Part shown: in pieces, positions 16,612-24,420 of the stretch
How positions within the stretch are numbered: the first letter of the stretch is position 1
Layout of the letters: each line of letters opens with the position of its first letter
DNA from: Propionibacteriaceae bacterium
GTDB lineage: Bacteria; Actinomycetota; Actinomycetes; Propionibacteriales; Propionibacteriaceae
Reading direction: 5' to 3'
Assembly (NCBI GenBank): GCA_031271975.1
Contig: JAISUR010000043.1
Span: 1-61,506, forward strand
Length of the DNA: 61,506 nt
The notes under the pieces: model-generated
Told to the model about the DNA's origin: nothing
Seen by the model: only the letters and a program-made list of their open reading frames with translations
Database searches by the model: none
Made by a program: the position numbers and the translations under genes

Positions 16612-16893
16612 TTAGCCCTGCAGCGTCGGCAGAATGTACTCGACCTCGGCGTGCGGACGCGGGATGACGTGGACGCTGATCAACTCGCCGACGCGGTCTG
16701 CGGCTGCGGCGCCGGCGTCGGTGGCGGCCTTGACGGCGCCAACGTCGCCGCGCACCATCACGGTGACGAGGCCGCCGCCCACATGGACTTTGCCGATCAG
16801 GGTGACGTTTGCGGCCTTGACCATAGCGTCAGCGGCCTCAATGGACGCCACCAGGCCCTTGGTCTCCACCATTCCCAGGGCGATTTCTTTCAT
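16612..16893 (-). CDS. eutM: Microcompartment hexameric shell protein EutM (copy 1)
   Basis: This is a 93-residue BMC-H protein that begins [20 protein letters not shown] and is otherwise almost identical to the second copy at 7160-7453 (final residues TLQG against TLKG). The GGGLV pore loop is intact. The ATG overlaps the stop of the preceding tailed BMC gene as ATGA, giving coupled translation. It is likely the most abundant shell tile. Confidence 0.95.
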   Translation of the reverse strand: MKEIALGMVETKGLVASIEAADAMVKAANVTLIGKVHVGGGLVTVMVRGDVGAVKAATDAGAAAADRVGELISVHVIPRPHAEVEYILPTLQG

Positions 16894-17522
16894 TGCTTGT
16901 CCTTTCCAGTGTCTGCTTTGTACGCGCGCTTGAATGCCGCCAGCAGTGCTTCCTTGTTGGCGAACTTGATCTCTTGGTTGTTCATGTCCACGCCGGGCGT
17001 CTTGCGCAGCAACGTGCGCAGGTCGGCTACCCGCAGCTTGGACAACTCCTCTAGCTCGATGCGCTCGCCGGCCTTGGGCGCCGGTTTGGGCGCCGCCTTG
17101 GCCGGCTCAGGCTTGGCAGCCGGAGCCGGCGTCGGCTCGGCCTTTGCCACCGCGACCGCGGGGGCGGCCGCCGGAGCGGTGAACCCGACCGGTTTGGCGC
17201 CGGGCGGCACTTGCTCACCCGCCTGCGGGGCGGGCCCGCCGGACGGATTCGAACCCAGCGGCGGCAGGATCTCGTCGATCTCGTTGATTGGGCGGGGGAT
17301 CACATGCACGCTGATGAGATCCCCGACACGGGCCGCCGCGGCTGCGCCGGCATCCGTGGCCGCCTTGACAGCGCCGACCTCGCCCGTGACGATCACGGTC
17401 ACCAGGCCGCCGCCGACGTGCTCTTTGGTGCGCAACGAGACGTTGGCAGCCTTGACCATCGCGTCCGCGGCTTCAATCGACGCCACCAGACCCTTGGTCT
17501 CGATCATTCCGATGGCTTCCAT
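16890..17522 (-). CDS. BMC-H shell protein with Pro/Ala linker and C-terminal helical domain (EutK-like layout)
   Basis: This protein has 210 residues. Residues 1-90 are a BMC-H domain closely related to the two EutM proteins. A disordered Pro/Ala/Gly/Lys linker (about 92-155) leads to a terminal module, [19 protein letters not shown]... [13 protein letters not shown]. That module reads as a small two-helix SAP/Rho-N-like fold ([12 protein letters not shown] followed by a Lys/Ala helix). EutK of enterobacteria also carries a C-terminal nucleic-acid-binding-like domain, but it is of the winged-helix type and its core is monomeric. So this may be an independent solution with a similar arrangement. 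It could tether shell to cargo or to nucleic acid. Confidence 0.82.
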   Translation of the reverse strand: MEAIGMIETKGLVASIEAADAMVKAANVSLRTKEHVGGGLVTVIVTGEVGAVKAATDAGAAAAARVGDLISVHVIPRPINEIDEILPPLGSNPSGGPAPQAGEQVPPGAKPVGFTAPAAAPAVAVAKAEPTPAPAAKPEPAKAAPKPAPKAGERIELEELSKLRVADLRTLLRKTPGVDMNNQEIKFANKEALLAAFKRAYKADTGKDKQ

Positions 17523-17534
17523 AACCTGGCCTTA

Positions 17535-18188
17535 CTAGTACTCGGTGGGATGGGCGGCCACGAACTTGACCGCCTCGGCGAAGGCGTTGCAAGCCGCCTT
17601 GCAGGCGCTCTGCTCGCCATACAGCAGCGCACCGCCGAAGTTGGTCTCGGACGGCGGCCCATAGAAGACGCCCATCTCGACTTCGGCTGCCTTGAGCGCC
17701 GCGTCGACGCCGTAGACGGCTTCTTCCGGCGGAGCGATCAGGTAGGCGATCGGGGTGCCTTCCGGCTGGCCGATGGCCTCCGACAGATACGAGCCGGAGC
17801 GGGAGATCGTGTAGGCGTAGTAGCAGATGGAATCGTCTTCGTTGGCCGAATAGAACCAGGCCTCGTTTTCCAACATCTCGACGATGGCGTTGAGCCCGGC
17901 GCGCACCTCGGCGGGGTTGGGCCCGGAGATGATGCCGATCAACTCGCCAGCCAACTTGGTGTTGGCGTTGGCCGCGCCCGCGTACATGGACTTGGCGTAG
18001 ATGACCTTGACGTCGGCCTTCTTCGTGGACTCGTCGAGCGCGGTGTAACCCACGTCGTCGATGTCGCAGGTGAACAGCCCGATCGAGTGGTGGCCTTCGG
18101 GAACTTCCAGCTCCTTGGCCAAACCAGCATCGACATTCGGGATGATTTTCATGCTCAAGACTGCTGCCTTGAGCGGATCGCCGATCAT
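17535..18188 (-). CDS. eutL: EutL trimeric shell protein
   Basis: This 217-residue tandem-BMC protein is circularly permuted; its trimers have a gated pore that binds ethanolamine in other species. IIPNVDAGLAKELEVPEGH, MYAGAANANTKLAGELIGI and GEQSACKAACNAFAEAV match the EutL family. It is the first gene after the regulatory gap, with AGGAGG 9 bases before the ATG at 18188. Confidence 0.95.
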   Translation of the reverse strand: MIGDPLKAAVLSMKIIPNVDAGLAKELEVPEGHHSIGLFTCDIDDVGYTALDESTKKADVKVIYAKSMYAGAANANTKLAGELIGIISGPNPAEVRAGLNAIVEMLENEAWFYSANEDDSICYYAYTISRSGSYLSEAIGQPEGTPIAYLIAPPEEAVYGVDAALKAAEVEMGVFYGPPSETNFGGALLYGEQSACKAACNAFAEAVKFVAAHPTEY

Positions 18189-18350
18189 ATCTCGACAACC
18201 TCCTTATTTCTTCGATGCCCCGGTGTCGCCCCGTTGCGACAAGAGCATGCTCTTGAGTTGCGTGCTAACTAGCACTCTATGCGCTGCGGCCGTGCTCTGC
18301 CATCAGACCAAGAAAGTTCTTTTCGCAGAGCACGACCACCGCGGGTCAGC
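18189..18350 (-). promoter_or_regulatory. Leader and presumed promoter of the eut shell operon, with three inverted repeats
   Basis: This gap holds a perfect 16-base palindrome caagagcatgctcttg (18240-18255), a near-adjacent gtgcta-ac-tagcac dyad (18262-18275), and a 9-base inverted repeat gtgctctgc/gcagagcac (18292-18300 and 18325-18333). A clear consensus promoter is not obvious. No ANTAR-type dual hairpin or cobalamin riboswitch could be recognised. The dyads are candidate operators for a regulator not present in this window. Confidence 0.5.
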
Positions 18351-18352
18351 AG

Positions 18353-18390
18353 GGCCTGCCGGCGAGAGTCGCAGCGCCAGCCGGCAGGCC
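18353..18390 (-). terminator. Strong hairpin terminator after the ethanolamine permease gene
   Basis: Eleven bases, ggcctgccggc, pair perfectly with gccggcaggcc around a 16-base loop, starting 15 bases past the permease stop. There is no T run. It separates the permease transcript from the shell and enzyme operon, at least partly. Confidence 0.65.
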
Positions 18391-18404
18391 GAGCTTGTAT
18401 ATGC

Positions 18405-19892
18405 CTACCGCAAGTCTTCCTCGGCGGCGGCGATGGCCGCGAACTCCTCCTCGGGAGCATTGCCGACGACGTTCTTCGAAGAGTACGCCAGGAAGTAGAT
18501 GATCATCAGCACGAAGACGCCGCAGGTGATGCTGGCGGCGACCCAGTCGTAGGTGAACACCGCGATCACGGCGACCACTGCGAGGAAGGTGGCGATGCCC
18601 GTGGTGATGTGGCCACCAGGGGTCAAGTACTCGCGGTGGAGTTCCTTGTCCTTGATCCGCAGCCACACGTGCGAGGCGGACATCATCACGTAGGAGACCG
18701 TCGCGCCGAACACAGCGATGTCGATCAGCGTCGCGCCGTCCTGCAACGAGCCGCCCAGGGCGAAGCCGATGACGCCCGGGATCAGCAGGCAGTAGGTCGG
18801 GACCTTGCGCTTGGACGTCTTCGAGATGCCACGCGGCAAGTAGCCGGCCCGGGAAAGGGCGAACATCTGGCGGGAAGCGCCGAACGTGAGCGAGAAGAAG
18901 GATGCGACCAGGCCTGCCAGGCCAGCGATGTTCACGAAGTAGATCACCGGCGCGGGAAGCCCAGAGGACGTCAACGCGAGGATCAGTGGAGCGCCCGAAG
19001 GCCCGATGATGTCGGAGCCGGTCGAGCAGCCCGGGCCATCAAGGGTTCCGTCGCCGTTGATGCAGTGGCCGGTACCAGCGGAGGTGAGGAAGAGCATCAA
19101 CGCGCCGAACACGATCAGGCAGAGCATGCCGATAATCAGGCCGCGCGGCATGTCCCGCTTCGGATCCTTCGCCTCTTCGGCGGCCAGCGGCACGCCCTCG
19201 ATGCCGAGGAAGAACCAGATGCCGAAAACCAGCGTCGCCAGGGCGCCAGAGTAGCCGTGCGGCAGGAATTCCGAGGATCCCAGCGAACCGTCAGGCGTCA
19301 TGTTGAGCATGAGGCTGGCGTCGAAGTGCGGAATGATCGCGATCACGTAGACGATCAAGGCAACCACTGCGATCGCGGTGATCACAAAGATCGTCTTGAG
19401 CGCTTCGCCCGCGCCCAGCAACTGGATGCCGATGAAAACAATCCAGAACACCGCCATGATGGCGATGTTAAGCATGAAGTTGGACTCCCATCCGAACAGC
19501 AACCGCACATAGTCGGTGATGAACACCGAGATTGCGGCCGGGGCGATCACGTACTCGATGAGGATCGCGACGCCAGTCATGTATCCGCCAAGACGGCCGA
19601 AGGCGCGCCTGGCGAAGCCGTAGCCGGCGCCTGCGGTCGGCAGCGCAGAGCTGAGCTCAGCCAAGCCGAAGATCATGAACAGGTACATGATGCCCATCAA
19701 GATGAAGGCGATGAACAAACCACCGAATCCACCTGCCGTCAGGCCATTGTTCCAGCCGGAGAAGTCGCCAGAGATAACGTAGGCGACACCCAAGCCGGCC
19801 AGCAATACCCAGCCGCCAGCACCAGACTTGAGACTTCTCTCCTCGAAATATTCCTTGCTCTCGCCCCCGGAGGGAGCATTCTTAGAACTCAT
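18405..19892 (-). CDS. eat: Ethanolamine permease, APC amino acid transporter family
   Basis: This 495-residue protein has about 12 hydrophobic segments. The opening, YFEERSLKSGAGGWVLLAGL then YVISGDFSGWNNGL, and the later GLAELSSALPTAGAGYGFARR are typical of the ethanolamine permease subfamily of APC transporters, unrelated to EutH. It brings ethanolamine across the membrane for the adjacent operon. The ATG at 19892 has an AAAGGGGA site. The C-terminal tail is short and acidic (EEEFAAIAAAEEDLR). Confidence 0.9.
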   Translation of the reverse strand: MSSKNAPSGGESKEYFEERSLKSGAGGWVLLAGLGVAYVISGDFSGWNNGLTAGGFGGLFIAFILMGIMYLFMIFGLAELSSALPTAGAGYGFARRAFGRLGGYMTGVAILIEYVIAPAAISVFITDYVRLLFGWESNFMLNIAIMAVFWIVFIGIQLLGAGEALKTIFVITAIAVVALIVYVIAIIPHFDASLMLNMTPDGSLGSSEFLPHGYSGALATLVFGIWFFLGIEGVPLAAEEAKDPKRDMPRGLIIGMLCLIVFGALMLFLTSAGTGHCINGDGTLDGPGCSTGSDIIGPSGAPLILALTSSGLPAPVIYFVNIAGLAGLVASFFSLTFGASRQMFALSRAGYLPRGISKTSKRKVPTYCLLIPGVIGFALGGSLQDGATLIDIAVFGATVSYVMMSASHVWLRIKDKELHREYLTPGGHITTGIATFLAVVAVIAVFTYDWVAASITCGVFVLMIIYFLAYSSKNVVGNAPEEEFAAIAAAEEDLR

Positions 19893-20120
19893 ACCAAGAG
19901 TCCCCTTTCAATGAGAAACACCGGCCGAAGCCGGGGAAACGTGACAACGCTGTCTGGGTTAATCTAATGCCCTCCGGGCACTTTGTGAAGCAGTTTTCGC
20001 GATAGTAACCTGCCGGACACCAGACAGATACGTGCCCCGGACAACAAAACCCCTGACCAGCCGCACGCCGCCCCCCAACGAGCGTGAAAGGTGCCCCGGA
20101 AATCATGTAGACTCGCCCCC
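19893..20120 (-). promoter_or_regulatory. Upstream leader of the permease gene with two short hairpins
   Basis: Reading towards the gene, the leader contains a tgccc/gggca hairpin (19968-19980) and then, 33 bases on, a ccggc-ttcg-gccgg tetraloop hairpin (19921-19934), 29 bases before the start codon. The loops are not the six-base loops with the fixed A and G expected for EutV antitermination sites. No gene is visible in the rest of the stretch. Confidence 0.35.
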
Positions 20121-20208
20121 GGTGGCGTGTCCGAGCGGCCGAAGGAGCGCGCCTCGAAAGCGCGTGAGGGGCAACCCTCCGAGGGTTCAAATCCCTCCGC
20201 CACCGCCA
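20121..20208 (+). tRNA. tRNA-Ser(CGA)
   Basis: An 88-base type II tRNA with encoded CCA. Acceptor ggtggcg pairs with cgccacc (20198-20204). The anticodon loop ctcgaaa has CGA at 20155-20157. A long variable arm (gaggggcaaccctc) and the T arm agggttcaaatccct are present. It reads UCG serine codons. Confidence 0.96.
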
Positions 20209-20213
20209 AAACG

Positions 20214-20237
20214 CGTAGCCAGGCTTGCCTGGCTACG
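20214..20237 (+). terminator. Hairpin terminator after tRNA-Ser(CGA)
   Basis: The sequence cgtagccaggc pairs with gcctggctacg around two unpaired bases, followed by tcttcttg. It begins 6 bases past the tRNA CCA end. The core agccaggc/gcctggct also occurs in the hairpin next to tRNA-Ser(GCT) near 57.7 kb. Confidence 0.8.
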
Positions 20238-20251
20238 TCTTCTTGATAGTA

Positions 20252-20330
20252 ACGCCGTGGGATTTGAGCCCGCCCCACCCCAGAACCGGACTTCGTCCGA
20301 GATGCCGGAACGAGTCCGGCATGACGAGGG
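20252..20330. repeat. tRNA T-arm-like fragment followed by a dispersed repeat copy
   Basis: The stretch gccgtgggatttgagcccgc resembles the complement of a serine tRNA T arm and recurs, inverted, near 57.7 kb. It is followed by ggacttcgtcc and the hairpin atgccggaacgagtccggcat of the dispersed repeat. There is no coding potential up to 20388. Confidence 0.55.
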
Positions 20331-20388
20331 TGGGGTTTTCGGCGTGACGAGGATGGGGACGAGGGGTCGCGCAGCACGGCGGTATCGC

Positions 20389-21120
20389 TCAATCCGCGTG
20401 TACCTGGTAGTAGAACTTTCCGTTCTGGTAGATCATTCTCACGACCCCGTCGTATGCCATGTCCAAGGACACATCTGCGGGCAGCACGTACAGATCCTCC
20501 CACTGGCCGGTCGCCGGGTCGTAGCGTTCGAAGGCGCTCATGGTGTCTACGCCACCCAGAGCGAAGAGCTTCTGCTCGCTCTCGTAGAGCCCAAAGATGT
20601 TCGCGTGTTGCAGGCTTACTGGAAGTGGCAGCTCGGTCCATTCGTCGGCGTCCTCGTCATAGCTGACGATGGCATATTCCCCGTCGACGATGCAGATGGC
20701 GTAGAACTTCCAAGAGACCTGCACGGCGCTAGCCAATCCCCCCTCAGGTTCGCCGGGCAGGTCGGCGAACTGGTGCCAACCGTCAAGATCCCACAAGGCG
20801 ATAGTGGTGGAAACTTCGTCGCCATAATGCATGCCGTAGACCAGGAACGACTCGCCATGCCCGTACAGGTTGGGGTCGGTGCCCCCTTCCGGGAAGGGCG
20901 AGCCAACGGCTTCGGTCCAGTCGCTCAAGTCTTCGGGCTCCACAGCCTCAGCGTCTTCGGTCGAGTCGACCACCGGTTCCGGGGCTGGGGTGGAAACGAC
21001 GGGGCTGGGGGCCGGGGGCACGGCCATGTTTAGGGGCTGGAACAGCATTGCCCACACAGCTACTCCAGCGGCGCCAACGGCCAGTCCGCCGCCTGCCGCG
21101 AAGATCATCAGTTTGTTCAT
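20389..21120 (-). CDS. Membrane-anchored or exported kelch-like hypothetical protein
   Basis: This protein has 243 residues. An N-terminal hydrophobic segment (about 5-27) acts as a signal anchor. A Pro/Thr/Glu-rich stalk (about 33-70) leads to a domain with kelch-like strands such as ALWDLDGWHQFADLPGEP and ERYDPATGQWEDLYVLP. The number of blades that can be seen (about three or four) is too few for a full propeller. No catalytic motif is seen. It resembles the RCC1-like proteins at 32.9-36.6 kb only in general layout. The function is unknown. Confidence 0.65.
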   Translation of the reverse strand: MNKLMIFAAGGGLAVGAAGVAVWAMLFQPLNMAVPPAPSPVVSTPAPEPVVDSTEDAEAVEPEDLSDWTEAVGSPFPEGGTDPNLYGHGESFLVYGMHYGDEVSTTIALWDLDGWHQFADLPGEPEGGLASAVQVSWKFYAICIVDGEYAIVSYDEDADEWTELPLPVSLQHANIFGLYESEQKLFALGGVDTMSAFERYDPATGQWEDLYVLPADVSLDMAYDGVVRMIYQNGKFYYQVHAD

Positions 21121-21194
21121 GTGAACCCTCCAAAGTCACTATTCAAGACGTGTTTGGAGTCCGTTTCGTGGCAGTGATGCCGGAATACTCCCTC

Positions 21195-21247
21195 ACGGGC
21201 ACACGGACTGCGTCCGAGATCCCGGGACAAGCCCGGGATGACGGGCG
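21195..21247. repeat. Dispersed palindromic repeat copy
   Basis: It contains cacggactgcgtccgagatc followed by the hairpin cccgggacaagcccggg and the atgacggg end. It lies in the gap between two minus-strand genes. Confidence 0.7.
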
Positions 21248-21253
21248 GGGTGG

Positions 21254-22021
21254 TCAGGATGACGGGTTGGGGTGGTTGCCACTGCTCGACTTGCGGCGGG
21301 CCAACTCCCAGGGCAGGTACAGCAGCGCCCAAACGCAGACCACAAGAAATAGCAGGAAAGGTATGTAGTAGCCCCCCGCGAACGTCTGGATCGGTTCCAG
21401 AGGCGAGCCGGGCGCGGCTGTCGCCAAGAACCAGAAGTTCGTGCCCAACTGGCCGTTCAAGAGCAGCGAAACCGGGACGACCACGGCGAGGATCACAGCC
21501 ACCCGCCACAGTTGCCTTACCTCGGGGACGATCTCGCCCGCGACCACGCGCATCAGCGCGTAGGCGAATAGGCAGGCGTGGATCAAGAAGCTCTGCCACG
21601 TGTAGATGTTGAGCAGCGGGCGGCTGGCCCAGTCGGGGAATAGCAGCGCGCACAGCGCTCCCCAGCTACCCATCGCGTAGAGAAACTGGCGCGTCCACTG
21701 CGTGGAGTGAAGCGCGTCTATGAACACGAAGAACGTCGTCACCGCGCACATGTGCAGCGGCAGCACATCGGGCGTGTAGAGCCCCTGGGCCAGATATGCG
21801 ACCTGGCGCACCGCCTCCAGCGCGAAGGCCAGGACTCCCACAGTCACCCGGATGCGGCCGCGAGCCGCGCTGTCGGAACGGCGATAGCAGGCGATCAGCG
21901 CCGCCGTCGCCAGCATCAGGCCAGCCAACACAGCCAGGTGGGTGGGTGAGAATATCCCGAAACCCAAGCCTTCCGGGATGGGCGAGTACTGCGGGACGAA
22001 GAAGTACTGCCAGTCGTTCAC
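21254..22021 (-). CDS. YwaF/TIGR02206-type integral membrane protein
   Basis: This protein has 255 residues and seven or so transmembrane segments. FSPTHLAVLAGLM near the N terminus, LPLHMCAVTTFFVFIDAL with its conserved histidine, the GTNFWFLATAAPGSPLEP loop and a short charged C-terminal tail match the TIGR02206/YwaF family of uncharacterised membrane proteins (distantly TMEM164-like). The start codon at 22021 lies 110 bases from the divergent gene. Its physiological role is unknown. Confidence 0.82.
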   Translation of the reverse strand: MNDWQYFFVPQYSPIPEGLGFGIFSPTHLAVLAGLMLATAALIACYRRSDSAARGRIRVTVGVLAFALEAVRQVAYLAQGLYTPDVLPLHMCAVTTFFVFIDALHSTQWTRQFLYAMGSWGALCALLFPDWASRPLLNIYTWQSFLIHACLFAYALMRVVAGEIVPEVRQLWRVAVILAVVVPVSLLLNGQLGTNFWFLATAAPGSPLEPIQTFAGGYYIPFLLFLVVCVWALLYLPWELARRKSSSGNHPNPSS

Positions 22022-22131
22022 GGCACCATGCTAAGCCTCCGAATTGGTTCCCAGGCAACCCTGGCAAACTTCACAGGAATCACCTAGGTTTGCCGCTTAT
22101 CTTCTTGATTCGGCCTAGTCGGGAGCAAGGG

Positions 22132-23253
22132 ATGAACAAGAACATAGCCAAGCTGAGTCTGGACGCCGCGTTGTTGATAACGCTGTGCCTGTTATACACG
22201 ACGCGGACGCTGGGCCTGGCGTTCCACGAGATTGCCGGATTGATCATCACCGGCGTGTTCGTCATCCACGTCGCCTTGAACGCGAAGTCGGTGGCGCGGG
22301 TCCTCGGCAAGTTCGGCACCGCGCCCGCCAAGAAGAAGGCCAACTACATCGTCGCGATCGGCTTGGCGATCTGCTTCATCCTTATCGCGGTCTCCGGCAT
22401 CTTCATCTCCGAAATCGTCTTCCCAGGCGTCGGTGGCAGCAGCCGCGGTGGAGCTTGGCGGGTGATCCACGAGTTCTGCGCCGGCCTGACAATAATCCTT
22501 GCCGGAATCCACCTCGGCTTGAACTGGGAGTTCGTCAAGGGCCTGTTCACCAAAGGGTTGGAGTTTCCGAAGGTTGCTGGCAGAGTAATCGGCGCCGTCG
22601 CGCTCACACTCGTGCTCGCCTGCGGCCTCTTCTCTATGATCACCAGCAGTTTCGCGAGCATGCTGACCGCCCCGTTCACCTCCGCCTCCAGCGGCCGGGG
22701 CCAGTTCGGCGGCGGCGATTTCAACCCGCCTGCTGACTTCAACCCCGGCGAGCGGCAACCCGGAGCCGACGTGCCCGACATCGCGCCCACCATCAACCCG
22801 TCGCCGGACATTTCGCGCGGCGGCCGCCCGTCACGCTCGGGCGACGACACCTCCACCGGACGCGGCCGCAGCGGCAACATGGGCAGTGGCGACTTCCCGG
22901 GCAACGGGCGCGCAGGCAACACGGGCGACTTCGGGGGAGCCGTCGGAGATGTCGCCACGTACGCGTCGATCATGGCCGTGTTCGCCGCGCTAACCCGGCT
23001 GGGTGTGCGTCTGACGCGCAAACGGGCGCCCAAGGTGAGCCCGCCCGCGCAGCCAGCGGAAGGGCAGCCCTGGGAGCCTTATGCGCAGGAAACCCAGGCG
23101 CCTGCGGAGCCAGCGGCCGAAAAAGCTGGTAGCCCGGAGCCCGCTCCGCCTTCGCCCTCGGCTTCGCCCGGGATGACAGCAGAAGAAGCCGGGGTGATAA
23201 GCGAGGAAGCCGAGATGACAGACCAAACGACCGAGGCGACACCCGACACGTAA
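22132..23253 (+). CDS. DUF4405-like membrane protein with long disordered tail
   Basis: This protein has 373 residues; the ATG at 22132 follows GGGAGCAAGG. The first 195 residues have four hydrophobic segments with paired histidines (FHEIAGL, VIHVALN, IHEFCAGL, GIHLGLNWEF), the layout of DUF4405/cytochrome b561-like di-haem membrane proteins. A Gly/Pro/Ser/Asp-rich loop (about 195-285), a fifth helix and an acidic Pro/Ala/Glu tail follow. Part of the tail (near 23140-23185) reads through DNA that resembles the dispersed repeats, ending in cccgggatgac. It may shuttle electrons in the membrane; this is inferred from the histidines only. Confidence 0.72.
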   Translation: MNKNIAKLSLDAALLITLCLLYTTRTLGLAFHEIAGLIITGVFVIHVALNAKSVARVLGKFGTAPAKKKANYIVAIGLAICFILIAVSGIFISEIVFPGVGGSSRGGAWRVIHEFCAGLTIILAGIHLGLNWEFVKGLFTKGLEFPKVAGRVIGAVALTLVLACGLFSMITSSFASMLTAPFTSASSGRGQFGGGDFNPPADFNPGERQPGADVPDIAPTINPSPDISRGGRPSRSGDDTSTGRGRSGNMGSGDFPGNGRAGNTGDFGGAVGDVATYASIMAVFAALTRLGVRLTRKRAPKVSPPAQPAEGQPWEPYAQETQAPAEPAAEKAGSPEPAPPSPSASPGMTAEEAGVISEEAEMTDQTTEATPDT

Positions 23254-23295
23254 TCCTGAACTTGTTTCAGGATCTCCGGACGCAGTCCGGCTCAT
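23253..23295. repeat. Repeat-derived hairpins between convergent genes
   Basis: The sequence atcctgaa pairs with ttcaggat (23253-23273), followed by cggacgcagtccgg. It is a variant of the dispersed repeat that could also serve as a bidirectional terminator between the DUF4405-like gene and the aldo/keto reductase gene. Confidence 0.55.
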
Positions 23296-23316
23296 TGCCC
23301 GCAGGGCAGTGGCGTC

Positions 23317-24327
23317 CTAACTTGGCCGCTGCCGCGGGGCGTTCTCGTGGGTCTTCATCGGGTCGCGTTCCACGATGTCGCCCAAGACTTCGTCGATTTG
23401 CCGCATGACCTCTGGCGGAATCACCACGTCAGAGGCGGTCACGTTGTGGATGATCTGCTCCGGGCGGGACGCTCCGATGATGGCGGCGGCCACGTTCGGG
23501 TTCTGCAGCACCCAGGCGATGGCCAACTGGGCTTGCGTCAACGCGAGTTCGCGGGCGATCGGTTTGAGTTCCTTCACCTTGACCAGCACGTCGTCGCGCA
23601 GGAAGCGCTGGATGACGGCAGATCCGCCCTTCTCGTCGAGCGCGCGGGATCCCTTGGGGATTTTCTTTCCGACCACGTACTTGCCCGAGAGCACGCCCTG
23701 GGCCATCGGCGACCAACACAACTGCGAGATGCCCAGCTCGGCCGAGGTGGGGATGACCCACTCCTCGATGACGCGCCACAGCATCGAATACTGCGGCTGG
23801 TTCGAAATCAACTGGATGCCCAGGTCTTTCGCGAGCGCATGGCCTGCGCGGATCTGGTCCGCGTCCCATTCGCTGACGCCGATATAGAGGGCCTTGCCGG
23901 CCCGCACGACGTCGGCGAAGGCCTGCATCGTCTCTTCCAGCGGCGTCTCCACGTCGTAGCGGTGCGCCTGGTACAAGTCGACGTAGTCGGTCCGCAACCG
24001 CTGCAGCGAGCCGTTGATGGACTCCATGATGTGCTTGCGGGAGAGGCCCGAGTCGTTGGGGCCACCGGGGCCCGTCGTCCAGTAGACCTTCGTAAAGATC
24101 TCCACCGACTCGCGGCGCTGCCCTTTCAAGGCTTTGCCGAGCACTTTCTCGGCAGCGGTGTTCGCGTAGACATCGGCCGTGTCAAAGCTGGTGATGCCCT
24201 CGTCCAGCGCGGTGTGGACGCAGGCGATCGCCTCGTCTTTCTCCACCTGCGAGCCGTGCGTCAACCAGTTGCCGTAGCAGATCTCCGAAACCTTGAGACC
24301 CGAGTTACCCAGATAGCGATACTTCAC
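23317..24327 (-). CDS. Aldo/keto reductase, Kv-beta/YghZ-like
   Basis: This 336-residue NADPH-dependent oxidoreductase has the AKR tetrad Asp49, Tyr54 (SFDTADVYANT), Lys80 (EIFTKVYW) and His122 (LYQAHRYD). The C-terminal NADP-binding part is seen in VAAAIIGASRPEQI. The sequence LCWSPMAQGVLSGKY is typical of the voltage-gated potassium channel beta-subunit-like AKR6/AKR12 group. The substrate is probably a range of aldehydes and ketones. The gene appears monocistronic. Confidence 0.92.
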   Translation of the reverse strand: MKYRYLGNSGLKVSEICYGNWLTHGSQVEKDEAIACVHTALDEGITSFDTADVYANTAAEKVLGKALKGQRRESVEIFTKVYWTTGPGGPNDSGLSRKHIMESINGSLQRLRTDYVDLYQAHRYDVETPLEETMQAFADVVRAGKALYIGVSEWDADQIRAGHALAKDLGIQLISNQPQYSMLWRVIEEWVIPTSAELGISQLCWSPMAQGVLSGKYVVGKKIPKGSRALDEKGGSAVIQRFLRDDVLVKVKELKPIARELALTQAQLAIAWVLQNPNVAAAIIGASRPEQIIHNVTASDVVIPPEVMRQIDEVLGDIVERDPMKTHENAPRQRPS

Positions 24328-24382
24328 CGCCGCCTCCCATCGTCAGGTTCAACCAGCCTAGTGCCGTGGTGCCCCTATGCGA

Positions 24383-24409
24383 AAGCCGCCCCCAAAATAG
24401 AGGCGGCTT
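24383..24409 (-). terminator. Hairpin terminator after the DivIVA-like gene
   Basis: The sequence aagccgcc pairs with ggcggctt around a loop rich in C and A, 12 bases past the stop at 24421. Confidence 0.6.
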
Positions 24410-24420
24410 CGCGGAAAAAC

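Noticed and set aside
18262-18275. CIRCE/HrcA heat-shock operator
   Set aside because: The half-sites resemble the CIRCE arms but their order and spacing are wrong and no chaperone gene follows.
18189-20120. Cobalamin riboswitch or EutV antitermination site upstream of the eut genes
   Set aside because: No B12-box-like sequence or six-base-loop dual hairpin was found; the visible hairpins do not fit either class.
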